A stretch of 24,715 nucleotides of DNA, taken from contig JADNYJ010000465.1 of NCBI GenBank assembly GCA_015501075.1, positions 1 to 24,715 on the forward strand, written 5' to 3'. A program made the position numbers and the translations under genes. How positions within the stretch are numbered: the first letter of the stretch is position 1; every line of letters starts with the position of its first letter. Under the pieces are notes generated by a model. The model did not search any database and was not told the origin of the DNA. It was given only the letters and a program-made list of their open reading frames with translations. Source of the stretch: Gymnopilus junonius. Taxonomy: Eukaryota > Basidiomycota > Agaricomycetes > Agaricales > Galerinaceae. Shown here piece after piece: positions 1 through 8,650 of this stretch.

Positions 1-1026
1 TGAGAGTTTGTCTTCTTTTGAAGATCCCAACTATCCAACAATTTAGCCATCATTTCTTCCACTTTAATAGTTGCTGCTGAGTTTGAAGGAACCATAGCTT
101 CTGCTACTCCTAGATCCAATAATTTTCCAAATGGACTCTTTGACTCTTCAGAAGAATAAGCAGCCATGGCAAAGACTTCCTCAATTGTATAAGGGTCCTC
201 TCCATGTTGCTTAGGTTGGGCTTGTTGCGTTGCACTCCTGAACCAAATGAATTTGGGTGTGCAATTATTTCCAAGCACCTTCCTGAATTCTGGGTCTAAC
301 CTTCCAAGAAACAACATAACCAGTTCGTGGTTAGTGATAAGCAGCGGGCTCACATTTTTGAGCTTGCTAATCTCTGCATGCATCGTTCTGGTTAATGAAG
401 CTACACTTTCTGATTGATGGAGAGAAATTCCTGGATGGCATGCTACTTTATGGCGCAAACATCTGCAGATGCGGTCTCTGCTTGAGCTACAGTAGGATAA
501 CTCTTTTTAATCACTTCTTTAAATGCGTTGTAAGTTGCAACCCCCGTAAATTCAGGGAACACCTTCCATTCATCATCTACACCAATGGCAACATAGTCCA
601 CTAATTTCTGTTTCTTCTGTTGGTCTGTCAGACCTCCATCTTCTGAAAACCATTCATCCATAATTCTAAAGAATCGTAACAATTCCTCAGGTTTTTCATT
701 ACTAAAGGTGGGCACTCCACGCTCTCCAACCTTTGGTATCTTATTCCAGGAGCCATTTTCAAAATGGTACTCGACGTGCTTGCAATCTCTTTATTTAAAT
801 TTGGGTCAATAGAAAGTTCATCCAATCGAAGGCTAATGAAGCAACTTCGTCTTCTGAATGGTATTCACCAGGGAAAGATGCTTCTTCCTCAGGAATAGGG
901 TTGTTTGGAATGCATCTAATATCTCTCTGCTCTCTGTCTTTTGCATGTGGGTAGCTCAAGTGCAACTGTTCCAGCACATAAAGAATTTCTAGTTGCTCTA
1001 GGAGTTGCGGGCTTTGACGGCACCAT
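1..1026 (-). pseudogene. gag-like ORF of a minus-strand LTR retrotransposon (3' end outside window)
   Basis: Read on the minus strand from the ATG at 1026-1024 (MVPSKPATPRATRN...), this gives a gag-like protein through at least three frames: about 977-795, 825-628 and 715-443, then on to base 1. Recognisable stretches include EELLRFFRIMDEWF, a DDEWKVFPEF block and LGRLDPEFRKVLG. Together these resemble the N-terminal gag proteins of basidiomycete LTR elements that begin with a 'RFF..L...F' helix region. Gag would form the particle that packages element RNA. The frame changes show it is dead. The start is supported by the primer-binding site and LTR end lying about 80 bp upstream in the correct order. 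No zinc knuckle is visible before the window ends, so pol, if present, lies beyond base 1. The superfamily (gypsy or copia) cannot be decided here. Confidence 0.7.
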
Positions 1027-1088
1027 AATTTCTTAGAAAATAGTTTCTAACTTCAAGACCTTGTTCACAGAAACTTTATCAAAATACA

Positions 1089-1107
1089 CCCCTCGCAGTG
1101 GGCTCCA
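1089..1107 (-). promoter_or_regulatory. Probable primer-binding site (PBS)
   Basis: The minus strand reads TGGAGCCCACTGCGAGGGG. It starts with TGG (complement of a tRNA CCA end) and lies two bases inside the end of the LTR-A fragment (1110-1350) and about 60 bp upstream of the gag ATG. LTR end, PBS, leader, gag is the expected order for an LTR retrotransposon. The primer tRNA is not identified. Confidence 0.55.
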
Positions 1108-1109
1108 GA

Positions 1110-1350
1110 TGATAAGCAGGGAAGTCTCTGGTGTGAAAACACAAAAATGCGCAACACAACCACAAAAACAAAACAACCTCACTCGTAGTTTTGTGGAGGT
1201 GATGATAAGGAGTATTCTTATGAACTCAAATCCGAAGTTATGGGGTCTTCTGGGCTTTATGGGGCAAATATGGACTTTCTCTGTATATTTCGATAATATA
1301 CTCTTAAAAATATTCTGAGGCTCTAATCCTCACTGAAACCAAGAAACCAC
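1110..1350 (-). repeat. LTR family A, copy A1: U5-end fragment (5' LTR of the minus-strand element)
   Basis: About 240 bp closely match 1895-2140 of the full-length solo LTR A2, with scattered substitutions and one- or two-base gaps. In minus orientation this is the end (R/U5 side) of the LTR and directly precedes the PBS and gag, so it is the 5' LTR of the element at 1-1107. Similarity fades near 1350, where the leader of the plus-strand chromovirus begins; the remaining ~1 kb of this LTR is missing. The terminal three bases differ from A2, so the exact LTR end is uncertain. Confidence 0.75.
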
Positions 1351-1891
1351 CATACTAAGAAATGACTTTCAATCCTTACTCGACACCCTACTCCATGCTC
1401 AACCTACCTTCTATCCAGTAACAGAACCCGAGATGGCTGGAGATGATGACACTACCACCTCCTCCTCTCCCAATGGCAAAGCAATCAGAGTAATTCCCCA
1501 ACCCTTCTCAGGAGATCGTGCTAAGGTTAAAACCTTTATGCAAGACCTTGATGACTACCTGGAAGTCAACAGTGATCTATACAATACCAATGCAAAGAAA
1601 ATTGTATTCACACTAGGACTTCTCAAGGGAGGAGAAGCTGAGGCCTGGAAGAATGCCTGGAGAGAAGAACACTGGAAGGATGAGCTAGATGCCATAGGAC
1701 TACCCACCAGAAAGAAAGTCAAGAACTATGGCACCACTGAAGACTTTGTTGAAAGGTTCAATGCAGCCTTTAAACTGACCAAGACAAAGGACCAAGCATT
1801 CTTTGAACTCTGACCTGAAGCAAGGCAGAGCTTCAACTGCCGAATTGAACACCAAGTTCAATGAACTAGTCAGGACCACAAAAATTCCCAC

Positions 1892-3165
1892 TGCTGATAA
1901 GCAGGGAAGTCTCTGGGTGTGAAAACACAAAAATGCACAACACAACCACAAAAACAAAACAACCTCACTTGTAGTTTCATGGGGGTGATGATAAGGAGTA
2001 TTCTTATGAACTCAAATCCAAAGTTATGGGGTCTACTGGGGCTTTATGGGGCAAATATGGGACTTTCTCTCTGTATATTTCGATAATATACTCTTAAAAA
2101 TATTCTGAGGGCTCTAATCCTCACTGAAACTAAGAAACTCGATACTAGACTTCTTTCTAGACTCTGAACGCCGTACTTTCTGTGACTGAGCGACTTCTTG
2201 TCAACTCCTAATCACTCAACTTTGTTCAGTCTTTATAAGAGAGTCTTTCTGCTATTTATTTCTTTTCTAAGCTTAGATCTTTCTCTAAAATTCTCAAAAT
2301 ATTCTGATGCATGTACTTCCGCTTATATTCTGGCAATCCGAAGTTAGACATCTCTAGCATATTTCTACAGCTCGAGGGGACCGCCCACTTGGATTTCTAC
2401 TACTAAATTTCTACTGTATTTATACTACTTCAAACTATACTTATAAATTCGTGTCTGGGTGGATTAATAATGTCTAGCATGTGGAATCGATGGCGCAATA
2501 TTTGCCAAGCTTCCTACCCATTGGTTCAATGGTAGAATTGTGTTTTCTGAGCATTCTATGGTAAATGCTATGCGCTTGGCATTGTTAATGCACGTGGCAC
2601 TGCTAATTTCAATGCTTTTTCTGGCAAACTTTGCCTGTATGGTCTACTAATATGGTAGTACCATGCGCATTGCTGTGCATGGCCAGCAGACAGAGGGGAG
2701 TGTGCGCAGAACACCATGAGATGCAGAGACGTGCTCAATGTGATCAGCATTTGCCGAGCCGAGCCGTGATGGATCTCATCATTTCATTAACTGTTCCAAT
2801 GATCTGGACTATTATTAACATCAATCTCCTTGGATGAAGTCATTCCATCCCGAGATTGATGCATTCTTTCCTTTTTTGTACATCTGGCTTCAGAAAGAAG
2901 CTGTGCCGATCCCTCGCAGCCTGTCAGTGCATCTAAGTGTTCAATGCCCCCTTGGTAGGATTTCTGATGCTCTTGCTTGTAAATAAATTATACAAGTCTT
3001 TGAATAAAATAATAAAGACTGCTAGACATTATTTTAATGCCTATTGTATGTGTTCTAATTATTAAGAGCTCAAGGAATCAAACTCTGGGAAGTTCCAGCC
3101 CTCTTATCACTGCAAAATTAAGATAATGACTGACTTGCACATGTAGACACATGCTGGTCTCATCA
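1892..3165 (-). repeat. Complete solo LTR, family A (copy A2), with 4-bp target duplication CCAC
   Basis: This 1274-bp unit starts TGCTGATAAG and ends GTCTCATCA on the plus strand, so it carries TG..CA ends. It is flanked by CCAC at 1888-1891 and 3166-3169. Excision with one CCAC rejoins the chromovirus gag. Orientation is minus: copy A1 shows the low-coordinate end abutting a PBS, and a TATA box lies on the minus strand. The left part matches 1110-1350 and the right part matches 14319-15057 inverted. It contains no internal genes, as expected of a solo LTR left by LTR-LTR recombination. Short ORFs inside are not convincing genes. Confidence 0.8.
2417..2424 (-). promoter_or_regulatory. TATA box of LTR A2
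   Basis: TATAAATA on the minus strand lies about 740 bp into the LTR. The same motif is kept in copy A3 at 15044-15051. A minus-strand AATAAA-like site (complement of tatttatt near 2255-2262) lies downstream, consistent with a U3-R boundary in this area. Confidence 0.5.
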
Positions 3166-3660
3166 CCACAGGGAATGAAGTGTCCTAATTGACTACTACA
3201 TGAACACCTGAATGGATGGCTTCAGGAGAAGATAATGGGACTAGACATACTCCAACCACACTCGCCACTTGGCAGAAGAAAGCCATTGAGTACAATACCC
3301 ACTGTGCCAATTTAGCACATCTCTGGGTAAAGCATGAACCAGGTGCCAACTGAATGAAGACATGGTGGTCCAACCTCGCTAGAGGAACCCCGACCACACA
3401 CAACCATGCCCCGGTGCCCTGACCTGCTCACTGAGACCGAATGCAATAGACGTCAACAAGATTGATGTCAATGTGATGACACAAGAAGAACGAAGCGAGC
3501 TCATGAGAAAGGGGCTTTGCTTCTGATGCAAGAAGCCCAGGCACATCTCAAGGGACTGCCCTGAGAAGGGCAAGAACAGGAGGAACCTCCACTGAAGAAG
3601 AACCCTCAAAGGGAAAGCACTTCACGTGCACATTAGGTCCTTAATGCAGGACCTCACTGA

Positions 3661-6600
3661 AGAAGAATGAGAGGAAGTTATGAAATGGGAGACCAGAGGG
3701 TTTTCACTAAGGAGGTGCATGAAACCAATGTATGCTACTCCTTCTCTAGATATTTATTCTGTAGTCTCGCTCAAATCGAAAATAAATTGCTGCAATTGCC
3801 CTTTTCATTCGAGACTGAGAACAGAACAAAATCATTGGATCTGCTCTGGAGACACTGGAGCAAAAGGAAAGTTCATTGACCCAAACTTCATGAAGAAACA
3901 CAACTGGAAACTAAGGCAGTGGAAAAAGAGATTTTAGTCTTTAACATAGATGGAACCTGAACAAAAGGGAACATTAAGTGCTATGTTGACTTAAAACTCA
4001 ACATTGATGGACAACCTGAATGGAATGACTACCAGTCACAGGATTGGGAAAACAGAGGATCATTCTCAGTTTTCCCTGGTTGAGGAAAACAACCCGGAAA
4101 TCAACTGGAAAAATGGACAAGTTACACTCAACAGGGAATTACCACTTCATCCCAATGGAAGAATTACCTGATGAGGAAACTCAACAGATCAACCAATTGG
4201 ATGACTCCTCCAAACTGATCATCTCCTTTTAGGTACGAACCCTTCTGGAAACAAAGGAAATCTAGGACATCCCATTGATGACAACAAATTTGATCAATGC
4301 GAAACTGACTTCTTCCCAAATCTTTGCTCAGAACATGATGCAAAGAAGAAAAGCCGCTCAGGAAATGATCCCACTGGAATACCATGAATATTTGGACATC
4401 TTCAACAAGACACTGCTGACTGCTTCCTGAATCTCGATCTTGGGACACAAAATTGAACTCAAAGAAGGTTTTCAACCCAAGGTTTCAAGGCATATCCTCT
4501 AACACCTACTGAGGATACTGAACTGGACAAATTCCTTGAGGAGAACCTGAGAAAGGATATATATGACTGTCGAAATCCCCTATGGCTTCCCCATTCTTTT
4601 TTGTATCTAAGAAAGATGGGAAGCTTTGACCATGTCAAGATTACTGGTACTTGAATGAATGGACTGTCAAAAATGCCTACCCCCTCCCATTGATCCCCGA
4701 ACTCATGGACAAACTCAAAGGAGCCAAGTACTTCACAAAACTTGATGTCTGATGGGGATACAACAATGTCAGGATCAATGATGGTGACCAATGGAAAGCA
4801 GCATTCAAAACAAACAAAGGACTATTCAAACCAATGGTTATGTTTTTCAGCATGTGCAATTCCCCAGCGACATTCCAGTCAATGATGGACTCCATGTTCA
4901 AAGACATCGTACACAAAGGCTTTATCATTATCTACATGGATGACATTCTAATCTTTCACAAAGATAAGAAGAAACTAGAACAGATAACAAGGAAGGTACT
5001 CCAAACACTCTGAGACAACAACCTATACTTGAAACTGGAGAAATGCACGTTTGTGCAAACCAAAATCAATTATCTTGGAATGATTTCCATGGACCCTTCA
5101 AAACTCAGCAGAATATCTGATTGGCCAGAACTGAAAAACGTGAAGCAGGTCTGATCCTTTTTAGGATTTGGAAACTTTTTACAGGTGCTTCATCAGGAAA
5201 TATTCAGAAATAGCTCACGCACTCAATGAGCTATTAAAGAAAGACTGAAGCTTCAAATGGAATGAAGGCGCTAAGAAATCTTTCATCACACTCAAGCAGA
5301 AGTTCATGGAAGAACCAGTTCTCACCATGCTGGACACTGCCAAACCATTCCAGATCGAATGTGACACATCCAAATATGCATCAGGAGCAGTTCTTACTCA
5401 ATGGGACAGCAATGGAGACTAACACCCAGTAGCATTCATCTCAAAAATGTTCTCCCCGACCAAGAGAAATTATGAGATCTATGACAGAGAACTATTGGTG
5501 ATGATCCGGGCACTCAAGGAATGGTGACACTACATCCAGGGATCCACCTTCACAACCACAATCTATTCCGATCACAAAAATTTGATGTACTTCAGAAGTA
5601 CTCAAAAACTGAATAGACACCAAGCATGATGGTCTCTATTTCTTTCGGAATATGACATTCAACTTGTCCACATCCCCGGAAGCCAAATGATTCAATCCGA
5701 TGCCCTATCCTGAAGACTGGACATGATACTGGATGAAGATCATGACAATGAAGATAAGATTCTCTTACCAGAGAATCTATTTATAAATCTCATTGATGCT
5801 GATCTCCAAATGGAAATTGCCCAATCCAGGAAACTCGACAAGGACATAACTGATGCACTGAAACTCTTAACACAAGAAGGACCCTGGAGTCTTGCAAAGG
5901 ACTTAAATGATTGGGAAACTATGCAACTCAAAGGAGTCAGGGAATTAATCTTTTACAAGAAAAAGAATTATATTCCTGATGATCAAGAACTATGAAGGAA
6001 GATAGTGGCCATGTACCATGACCCAGTCACTGCAGGACACCCCAGAGAGCTAGAGACATACAATGCAGTACGACAAGACTACTGGTGGCCCGGAATGTGA
6101 ACATTTGTCAAAAACTATATCAAAGGATGTGGACAATGCCAACAGTTTAAGATCAACAGAAATCCAGCAAATCCTGCTCTGCACCCAATTGAAGGGGCCA
6201 AATCCATGTGACCATTCACACAATGCTCAATGGATTTAATTACTGACCTCCCTAAAATTGATGATGATGATTCATTATTGGTCATGGTTGACCATGGGCT
6301 TACAAAGGGGGTAATTATCATGCCTTGCTTGAAAACGATCACACAAGAAGGAGCTGCACTGCTCCTTCAGGACAACCTGTTCAAATGATTCAGTCTACCA
6401 GACAGTATTATTTCTGATAGGGGACCCCAATTTGCTGCAAAAACATTCCAGGAACTGCTCAAACTCCTCAGAATTAAATCGAAATTATCCATGGCTTACC
6501 ATCCACAATCCGATGGCACAACAGAATGATTTAACCAGGAAATAGAAGCATACCTCACCATCTATTGTTCCTCCAATCCGTATACTTGGAAACAACATGT

Positions 6601-7273
6601 TGGCACCCTGGAATTCATTCACAATGATAGGAGACATGTGGACAGACAGAAAACCCCATTCAAACTCATGTTAGGAACCAATCCTATTGTGATTCCCACC
6701 ACGTTTGAAAATATGAAGTTCCCCTCCATAGAAGAGAAACTAAAGAACCTAATCACAGATAGGAAGGAAGCCCTTGCAGCACACGAACTGGCCAGAGCAA
6801 GGATGGCCGATCAATGAAAATCTAACTTTAAACCATTCAAAGAAGGTGAAAAGGTATGGCTAGACTCAAGGAACCTCAAAACACGTTACAACAAGAAGCT
6901 GGCACTGAGATGAGAAGAACCATTCAAGATCAAACATGTTCTAGGGCCATTAACATATCAGCTTCAATTGCCAAAGACATGGAGAATCCACGACATCTTC
7001 CATGCAATGTTGCTGATGCCCTACATGGAAACACTAGTCCACAGTAAAAACTTCACACAACCACCCCCTGAAACAATTGATGGAGAACCAGAATATGAAG
7101 TCAAAACCATTCTGAACCACCGCAAACTTAGGAATGGATGCTATCAGTACCACATCAAGTGGCTCAGTTATCCAATTACTGAAGCATCATGGGAACCTGG
7201 ATCAAACCTTGCCAATGCATCAGAAAAACTGAATGATTACAAACAACTCCTTCACCTCCCCCCATACAACTAA
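3661..7273 (+). pseudogene. pol: Ty3/gypsy pol polyprotein: PR-RT-RNaseH-IN-chromodomain, many stops
   Basis: The protease motif D-T-G-A is at 3851-3862, followed by GKFID and later the G-K-Q block. The RT frame runs from about 4480: KLDV-stop-WGYNNVRI at 4741-4773, the YMDD catalytic box at 4933-4944, and the V-stop-SFLGFGNF thumb/connection motif at 5149. RNase H follows ([38 protein letters not shown], about 5340-5500). Integrase has an HHCC finger (H at about 6016 and 6040; CGQC at 6128-6139), then D at 6233, D at 6416 and E at 6524, a D-x35-E spacing. A chromodomain closes the protein (EYEVKTILNHRK, YHIKWLSYPITEASWEP, about 7093-7200), probably targeting insertion to modified chromatin. 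In-frame stops at 4750, 5011, 5152, 5246, 5525, 5627, 5711, 5993, 6098, 6209, 6386, 6527, 6815 and others are TGA; one at 5420 is TAA. It is clearly inactive. Confidence 0.93.
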
Positions 7274-7305
7274 ACTGAAATGCCATGCCTTTGTTCCTGA
7301 AATGA

Positions 7306-7590
7306 ATGAAGTCCATGCTATTCCCACTGCCTACTCCACTTGAACAACCACCTATAATCGGGACAATACCCAACCCCAATCAAGACAAAAGGAAGAAGAT
7401 CCAATTCCCAGTCTTCCATGAAGATCCAGACATGAACAGGCTGTGGATGGACCAATATAGGTACCTTACAGCTCAGAAGGCCCTCAAGTCCTCCATGCCC
7501 ATCACCCAGAGACTAGTGAAACAGGAGTTGAAGAAGACTGAAAAGGAAATCAGGAAAACACTTAAGAAGGCGAAGTCGACCAGGTTCTAA
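7306..7590 (+). CDS. Small basic ORF after pol, unknown role
   Basis: An uninterrupted 94-codon ORF starts 33 bp after the pol stop. It is proline-rich at the start (LPTPLEQPPIIG), then has a charged segment ending in lysine-rich KKTEKEIRKTLKKAKS, likely helical. It lies between pol and the third ORF of the chromovirus. It may be an independent short protein or the start of the ORF at 7627, separated only by a stop and a 36-bp gap. I do not recognise a domain. It is notable for staying open while pol has stops about every 150 bp. Confidence 0.5.
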   Translation: MKSMLFPLPTPLEQPPIIGTIPNPNQDKRKKIQFPVFHEDPDMNRLWMDQYRYLTAQKALKSSMPITQRLVKQELKKTEKEIRKTLKKAKSTRF

Positions 7591-7626
7591 CTTCAATTTG
7601 AACTTTGGTCAAACCAGAACTCAAAC

Positions 7627-8369
7627 TTGAACTCCACCAATATGCCCAGCCTCTACTCTCATACTTGTGCTGCCACCTCCGCTTCATCCTCCTCTCACCC
7701 CGACATCCAAGTCTGCCTATCTCAGATGGACTCTATCTCTTCCGACTCCCCTGACCCCAACGATGCTCCTTTCATTGCACCCCCTCCTCGTCCCACGGTA
7801 CATGTCCCAGTCTGTTCTATCGAGGACATACTCAATTTACTCGACTTTGTCAATTTCCAGTGCCTCTCCCATAAGGAACTCTATGAGTTCCTGAAAGAAC
7901 CCCACCATTACTCCACTGTGCTCAAAGTCCTTCAAGATGACCCCTTTCTCTCACAGACCCTACAACAGTTCAAAAAAGAAGTCGATCATGCTGAACGACA
8001 CCGTGAAGTGGTCAAGATGGCCCACACTAGGTCCCTCCAGACCTTCGAAACCATCAAGCAACACCAGCTCGAATGAGCCATTGAACCCCTCCTTGTCAGT
8101 AGCAGGCGACGAGGAGAACGCCCCTGACTGCCACCTCCACCATTAGGTCTGAAATGGAACCATCCTCTTCCCCTTCCGCTTGTAACCCTCCCCCACAGAC
8201 CAACATGCCCCTTCCTCCTCAAGATGAACAATTTGTCATCCCCACCACTGCCAACAATAGAACTGCAAGATCCCTTCCAACACGCCCTGCTACACCATCC
8301 CCAACTGCACCACCCATCACTATTCCTCCCAGGAGAACCATCACCTCCATCCAGATGACCTCTGCCTGA
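7627..8369 (+). pseudogene. Third ORF of the chromovirus (proline/serine-rich, helical middle)
   Basis: From about 7627 an open frame of about 150 codons runs to a TGA at 8074-8076. It has a Ser/Ala-rich start, LSQMDSISSDSPDPNDAP, a proline linker, then a helical block (SIEDILNLLDFVNFQ, KELYEFLKEPHHY, QTLQQFKKEVDHAERH) ending in KQHQLE. After the TGA (probably an old arginine codon) and frame changes, a Pro/Thr-rich tail continues at 8154-8369 (PSSSPSACNPPPQTNMPLPP, RPATPSPTAPP). ORFs of this sort follow the chromodomain in agaric gypsy elements as I recall them, but their function is not known to me. The helical block suggests a coiled coil. The remainder to 8424 is non-coding and leads to a weak purine tract (AGGACTAGTGG) before the LTR. 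Confidence 0.6.
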
Positions 8370-8424
8370 AATGCCGATCGACCCCCACCTCCTTCCTGTC
8401 AGGGTTTACCTCCAGGACTAGTGG

Positions 8425-8650
8425 TGTCAGTAGTCATATGACCTAGGTCATTATAGGACACAACCCCATTAGGCTTGGAATACCAAAGAAGGTTCTATGA
8501 AGTTCTACAGGTTTCCATATTGGTGGAGAAGTTGGTAGAATATTCTAGAATAGTTTAAATATGTATATATAGTGTAGCTCAGACTGGCTTAGAGTCCAGT
8601 CTTGATATCAACTTGGTTTCTGGGCAACATATTCAGCAGCACTCCTGACA
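8425..8650 (+). repeat. 3' LTR of the chromovirus (226 bp)
   Basis: It begins TGTCAGTAGTC and ends CTCCTGACA, giving a 6-bp terminal inverted repeat TGTCAG/CTGACA with the TG..CA rule. It lies just downstream of the third ORF. A TATATATAG box at 8564-8572 is about 140 bp in, fitting a short U3. No second copy exists in the window for comparison, so the boundary rests on the inverted ends alone. Confidence 0.65.

Larger units (their letters stand above)
1433..3660 (+). pseudogene. gag: Ty3/gypsy gag with zinc knuckle, interrupted by a solo LTR
   Basis: The ATG at 1433 begins MAGDDDTTTSSSPNGKAIRV, then a retrotransposon-gag domain (QPFSGDRAKVKTFMQDL, GGEAEAWKNAW, TTEDFVERFNAAF). The open frame stops at 1813; a one-frame shift restores LKQGRASTAELNTKFNELVR up to 1888. 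There solo LTR A2 intervenes. Gag resumes at about 3170 with NEV.LIDYYMN, QEKIMGLD and PTTLATWQKKAIEYN, again across frameshifts. The CCHC knuckle lies at 3518-3559 (C-F-stop-C-K-K-P-R-H-I-S-R-D-C), its internal TGA replacing a codon. Removing 1892-3165 and one CCAC copy rejoins the reading at KIPTGNEV. The function was particle assembly and RNA binding. The leader 1351-1432 contains no other recognisable feature. Confidence 0.85.
1351..8650 (+). mobile_element. Degenerate Ty3/gypsy chromovirus, 5' LTR missing
   Basis: The order is leader, gag with CCHC knuckle, aspartic protease, reverse transcriptase, RNase H, integrase with HHCC and DD35E, chromodomain, a third proline-rich ORF, and a 226-bp 3' LTR. 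This is the layout of fungal chromodomain-bearing gypsy elements. Gag is split by solo LTR A2. The 5' LTR is absent; an unrelated LTR fragment (A1) abuts the leader at about 1350. Pol carries about 16 in-frame stops, nearly all TGA, and several frameshifts, so it cannot move by itself. No target duplication can be scored because the left end is lost. Confidence 0.9.

Noticed and set aside
1061..1318. 85-codon plus-strand ORF
   Set aside because: It runs from the PBS region through LTR-A DNA and ends inside it; it has no protein-like composition.
2515..2540. tRNA-Gly A-box resemblance (TGGTTCAATGGTAGAATT)
   Set aside because: No B box (GGTTCGANTCC) or acceptor pairing follows; the same sequence lies inside LTR copy A3, so it is part of the LTR.
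2568..2837. Overlapping short ORFs on both strands around 2570-2840
   Set aside because: They lie inside solo LTR A2; a similar short frame in A3 at 14649-14903 follows from repeat similarity, and no coding bias is evident.
4741..6913. TGA read as an amino acid (alternative code or selenocysteine) to explain the many in-frame TGAs
   Set aside because: The stops sit at arginine positions, frameshifts and a TAA are also present, and the other genes in the window end at ordinary TGA or TAA. CpG decay explains it better.
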